64,000 nt of DNA from Posidonia oceanica (taxonomy: Eukaryota > Streptophyta > Magnoliopsida > Alismatales > Posidoniaceae). This document shows, piece after piece, positions 60,701-64,000 of this stretch. The notes below the pieces were generated by a model. That model saw nothing but the letters and a program-made list of their open reading frames with translations. It had not been told where the DNA came from and searched no databases. The translations under genes and the position numbers were made by a program. Positions within the stretch are counted from its first letter, which is position 1, and the number at the start of each line of letters is the position of its first letter. The stretch is from the NCBI GenBank assembly GCA_037176725.1, contig JAZBRS010000074.1, positions 63,492,001 to 63,556,000 of the forward strand. Direction: 5' to 3'.

Positions 60701-61340
60701 CCAAATAGATGGATTTAGGGTATTATGACTCCTAATTAGGGGAAATCAGAAAACGATCAAGTTTCACCATAATGGTATGTTCCTCAGAGTTAGACAAAGT
60801 GTATGGACAATTGTTTGGGGAGAAATCAAAAAAACTGGTAGAAGCTATGAAATTATTGAAATTTGGCATAATAGATGTGAATTTTGATATGTTAGAGTGC
60901 TCATGAGAAAATATAGTAATATTACAATCTCCTACAACCATCCAGTTGCTACTCAAAGTATTCTGAAGATGACGAAGTTCCTCAAGGAATTTTATTTTGA
61001 GACCTAAGGTGCAGGGTCCATGTACCCCAGTAAGCCACCATTCAAAATCATCTATATGAGTTCTGAATTTCAAAGATAGGGAGAAGTTCCCAACAAAAAT
61101 GTCCAGATATGAAAAACCCAGCATCCCATCCAATTAAGAAGCCACCAAAAGCCCCTTGGGAGGGCAACATCTCCCACTTATTAAGTCTTCTCCCACTAAT
61201 ATTACAAAGGAGAGGTTGGGAGAGGGAGTCAAGTTTAGTTTCACAAAGAATTGAAACATCACATTTATATCTCCTAACAATATTCCTAACCTCTCTACAT
61301 TTACCGCTATTGCCTAGGTCCTTAATATTCTAAGATAAAA
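57800..61340 (-). pseudogene. LINE4 ORF2 (endonuclease, reverse transcriptase, zf-RVT)
   Basis: Endonuclease: MVVGDCNITIFSHEHS (about 60940; GDCN in place of GDFN), FSPNNCPYTLSN, MVKLDRFLIS. Reverse transcriptase: SEEEIKRNVFSLPGEKSPRPNG, KIQDYRPISLLNSSYKIISK, DSQCAFLPGCNISDC and LKLDFEKAFDNVNWDF (motif A, about 59590). The YADD motif is destroyed: where LINE2 reads IQYADDTLLF, this copy reads IQYANLAPTKE (about 59280), a deletion. The thumb KYLDLPLHYK and GGRLTLVNSVLSAIPTYYLS follow (59090-58920), and zf-RVT HDKILSRENFIRKGWIDP lies at about 58170-58110. Many frameshifts. It is inactive and looks older than LINE2. Confidence 0.85.
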
Positions 61341-61347
61341 TAATCAT

Positions 61348-63768
61348 CTAAGGTTCTGAATCAAAACGTAGAGCCACTAAGTGCTCTACACATTCAGTAT
61401 TGCCATCTAGATTTATTGGTGGCAATAATTGTTTGAAACGAACAAAGTTCAAAAAGATCCCAACCTCCTTGTGAGAGTTAAATAAAATACCAATTTTGGT
61501 ACAAAACTCATTGAAATCCGCATTAGAGTTCCAAGTAAGAATAGAATTTGCTAAGTTCATATTATTAGAAGAAATAGTGGATCCAGGAGAAGAAGGTATC
61601 GAAGAGGAAGTATTCGAGGAATAAGATGAAGGAATACTTCGACATGGTCTAGAACACAGTAGTAAACCTGAGAAGTACCTATATTAGTTTGTGGAGAAAG
61701 CAATTGTGAAGGTTTAGGGACTGAGTCCACCCTTCCCAACTCCTCATCGTCCATACTGTCAATAACTGTCAGGACTGCTTTGAGCTTTTCCTTGTTAATT
61801 TTACAGGCTTTAACCTTAGATGCGATGAATTTTGAAGTGGCCATCGTCAAAGAACTCTCATTATTTGTGACTTAATTGAGTGTAGTTTGAGGAAGAAAGT
61901 GTGGGACGTCAATGAGACTTGCACTTGCGCAGGGCACAGCAGCGGCTGCAGTATTGATAATGGTAGCAGGGTCTATCGAAGTTAACAGACCAGAGGTGCT
62001 TGAGTTTACCCCCAAGTAATGGGATGGCGGTGGGCTTTCACTTGGTGGACTAACTGTTGGGATCACAGGTTTGGGAAGTAGTTCCCCAGAGGTTGGCGGG
62101 GGTAGAGGGTTTGGGGGTATCTGTGCGAAGTAGGGTTAATATTGGAGTTACGACCCGAGCCAGCTGATTTGCATTTTTACCAGAGATACCTACCCGACTT
62201 GCATTACCATCCTTCCAACTCTTATGGATTTTATAAGATTTCTCGGAGGACTTACGATATCCCTTTAGGGATGAGGATCCCATTGAAAAAGAGGAAGAGG
62301 GGATACCCCAAGAAGACGAGGAAGAGGAATAGATATCCCAGCTACGACAAAAACGAATAAGATAAGGCAAAGTACTTAACATTTGGAAGTTCCTTACCTA
62401 TATGCATTCTAATTTTTAATCTAGCAAAACCAAGGAACTTGATATGATCCAAACCTAGGTCCACTTTTAATAACTCAGCAAAATCACCAATAATTTTGTG
62501 GAACATATCCACACTCCACAAGTGATGGGGAATACCTTCCAACGGATCCAAAACCCTTCTTCCCGAAGGGTAAATACTGAACTAGAATGAACAGACCAAG
62601 GCATAATGGATGCCGGCAAGGAGACCAGAGAGGACCCAAATGATTTAAGAGCATTGTCCCTGATGGATTGAGAGGGAAATTTAAGAAAGAACTTCCCTTT
62701 AACAAAATCATGAATCTCCCAATCAAGTGTGTTGGGCCAATGGGTCGAAAGGTGGGCCCTAAGATCATCTTTGGTCACCTACTAGGAATGAGGTGTGACA
62801 ATGGCACAATAGGAGAAGAACAGGTGTTGATCACAGGTCTCATCAGTGGGGGGTCAAATAATCAGATAGTTGGGTGATTGTCCCACCATAAATGAAGGCT
62901 AATTAGGTTTGGGTTTAGGCCAAGAGAAAAGAAAGAATCTACATATTGTGATAGAGTGATTAGGAGATTTGCAATGATAACAAGTGCCGTTGAATCTACA
63001 ATGAGATTGAATAAGATTACGAAGACTACATTTATAGCACCTACTAGTTCTAGTGCATAAGAGTAGTAATGGAGACCGAGAGCGTCTTCTCGAAACCAAA
63101 TTCCACCCTTCCTCTGATGGTGAAGGTTGTACCAAAATCGGAGAAGAGATTGATAGGATAGAGGTGGTTCTCACAGTATCCTCCCGAAGATCAGAAGGGA
63201 CCAAAGGTTTCGACTGAGGGGAGGCCAGTACAGCGAACCGAGAACCAAGAGGCAAGTATGGTTTGAGCAACGGTGAGGCTGCCTTATTAGAGAGAGGCTC
63301 GTCATTCGAATCAAAGTATGAAAGGGAGTCTGTGGAAAATCTTGGTCGAATCGGCGCATTAAATGAATCATAGCATGCGTCGACCATTGTGAGTTCCCAG
63401 CGGCAAAGATTACTAGCAGGAGGAGAATTAATCGAGGCATTTATTGCCCACACCTCAGCCGCATGATTTCCTTCTGCCAAAAGATCTCCCATGCCAAGAT
63501 TGCCCTTGGAGTTATCCGCAACATTAACATTCTTAATGAGAGGGATGGGATTAGCAGAATAATCCCCAGTAGAAGTGGCAATAGCACCGCCTGGTGGAAT
63601 CTCGCTAATAGGCCAAGTCTCCCTCCTCAGAGCATCATAAGCAGGAGTGTAGCTAGAGCCCTCTATAGTGGCGGTGTCAGTAGAACAAATGCAGGAGCGC
63701 AGTAAGCGGGCCAGCTTTGTGGTCAGAGCAGTAGAGCTAAGAGGATACAACCTGAACCGCTTAGGCAT
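61348..63768 (-). pseudogene. LINE4 ORF1 (zinc knuckles, DUF4283)
   Basis: The frame at 63768-62899 holds 289 codons. It runs through WNLVSRRRSRSPLLLL into the knuckle pair RCYKCSLRNLIQSHCRF and TCYHCKSPNHSITICRF (63040-62940); the second knuckle is a good CCHC match. DUF4283 follows: MTKDDLRAHLSTHWPNTLDW, GKFFLKFPSQSIRDNALKSF, FWIRWKVFPITCG (62778-62500; LINE2 has WIRLEGIPHHLWN). Then come VKARKINKEKLKAVLTVIDS-like sequence (61810-61740) and SILTWNSNADFNEFCTKIGI (about 61540), as in LINE2. Frameshifts separate the parts. N-terminal sequence beyond 63768 does not match LINE2. Confidence 0.82.
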
Positions 63769-63770
63769 CT

Positions 63771-64000
63771 CGGTCAGCTCAAACGCTTCCTAACGAAGGC
63801 CGAACTGGCGCAGAATGTGGACAGGGTGATACTCAATGCCCTTAGTGAATCCTGAAAGGATAATCAGCTACATGTCACCATTGTTGAAGCGGATGGCAAA
63901 AGACTTCATAGCAGACAAAATGATGCGCCAGGTCACTTCATCCTTAGTCAAATGCCGAAGTCTCTCGTACATCTCAAGAACTCAAGGAATGGTCCTAGAA
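63771..64000 (-). pseudogene. Fragment resembling a plant mobile-domain or gag-like protein
   Basis: Minus-strand translation gives MYERLRHLTKDEVTWRIILS, KSFAIRFNN, a stop, then LIILSGFTKGIEYHPVHILR QFGLR with a second stop and EAFELTEMPKRF. The (E/F)YHPxRVLRQFGxxQ pattern is typical of plant mobile-domain proteins carried by several transposons. I give this reading low weight. Both stops are TAG, and CAG-to-TAG would explain the second. It is either another element or the true N-terminal part of LINE4 ORF1. Confidence 0.35.

Larger units (their letters stand above)
57386..63770 (-). mobile_element. LINE4: L1-type LINE related to LINE2, left end in window
   Basis: A T-rich tract with TTTTTTTGGCAAATGGTAATAACC (57385-57415, shown here by its key parts TTTTTTTGGCA and AATAACC) is the reverse of a LINE 3' end. 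The minus strand then carries zf-RVT, reverse transcriptase, endonuclease and ORF1 in reverse order to 63768. The proteins are collinear with LINE2 and similar to it, but carry more frameshifts. There is no RNase H. The 5' end is outside the window or was lost at the junction near 63770. Confidence 0.85.

Overview
The window is repeat-dominated nuclear DNA from a flowering plant. The evidence is plant-type transposons in every class (CACTA/En-Spm, Mutator-like, a hAT-like MITE, Ty3/gypsy gag, L1-type LINEs with DUF4283 ORF1s) and one plant-type RING-finger gene. The GC-rich 5' coding end of that gene would suit a monocot, but this is only a guess. I see no bacterial, organellar or viral genes and no RNA gene that I can support.

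Layout. 1-0.56 kb: fragment with palindromic modules also found in a long LTR further on. 1.37-4.5 kb: decayed CACTA element (transposase on -) with a right terminus at 4500. 7.4-10.26 kb: reverse-oriented LTR-like sequence split by a 5'-truncated LINE (LINE3, 14-bp target-site duplication, TSD). 10.4 kb: long (TA)n. 11.5-13.0 kb: Mutator-like transposase relic. 13.43 kb: terminus of a second CACTA family. 15.58-19.04 kb: an LTR (D) holding a complete 2.74-kb solo LTR (E) with a 5-bp TSD. 20.8-28.2 kb: Ty3/gypsy remains with two gag genes facing each other. 29.33-38.45 kb: a four-level nest of MITE, LTR A, LTR B and LTR C, the inner ones solo LTRs. 39.5-46.0 kb: near full-length LINE1 on -. 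46.04-53.65 kb: full-length LINE2 on + with a 16-bp TSD, head to head with LINE1 and only 25 bp from it. 54.3-56.3 kb: the single convincing host gene, a 664-residue C3HC4 RING protein. 57.4-63.77 kb: LINE4 on -. 63.77-64 kb: edge of another relic.

The mobile elements belong to a few families. LTRs A, B, D, E and probably H start with TGTAACG and carry the same ordered modules without coding capacity. LTRs C and F are about 2.18 kb and belong to the gypsy family whose gag lies at 22-25 kb. LINE1 and LINE3 carry a C-terminal RNase H; LINE2 and LINE4 appear not to. All the elements look dead. In LINE2 most damage is nonsense codons that can be explained by C-to-T or G-to-A changes, as expected for methylated, silenced DNA.

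The RING gene survives in a gap of about 3.7 kb between LINE2 and LINE4. Its upstream region, from the LINE2 TSD to the probable start codon, is only about 0.64 kb.
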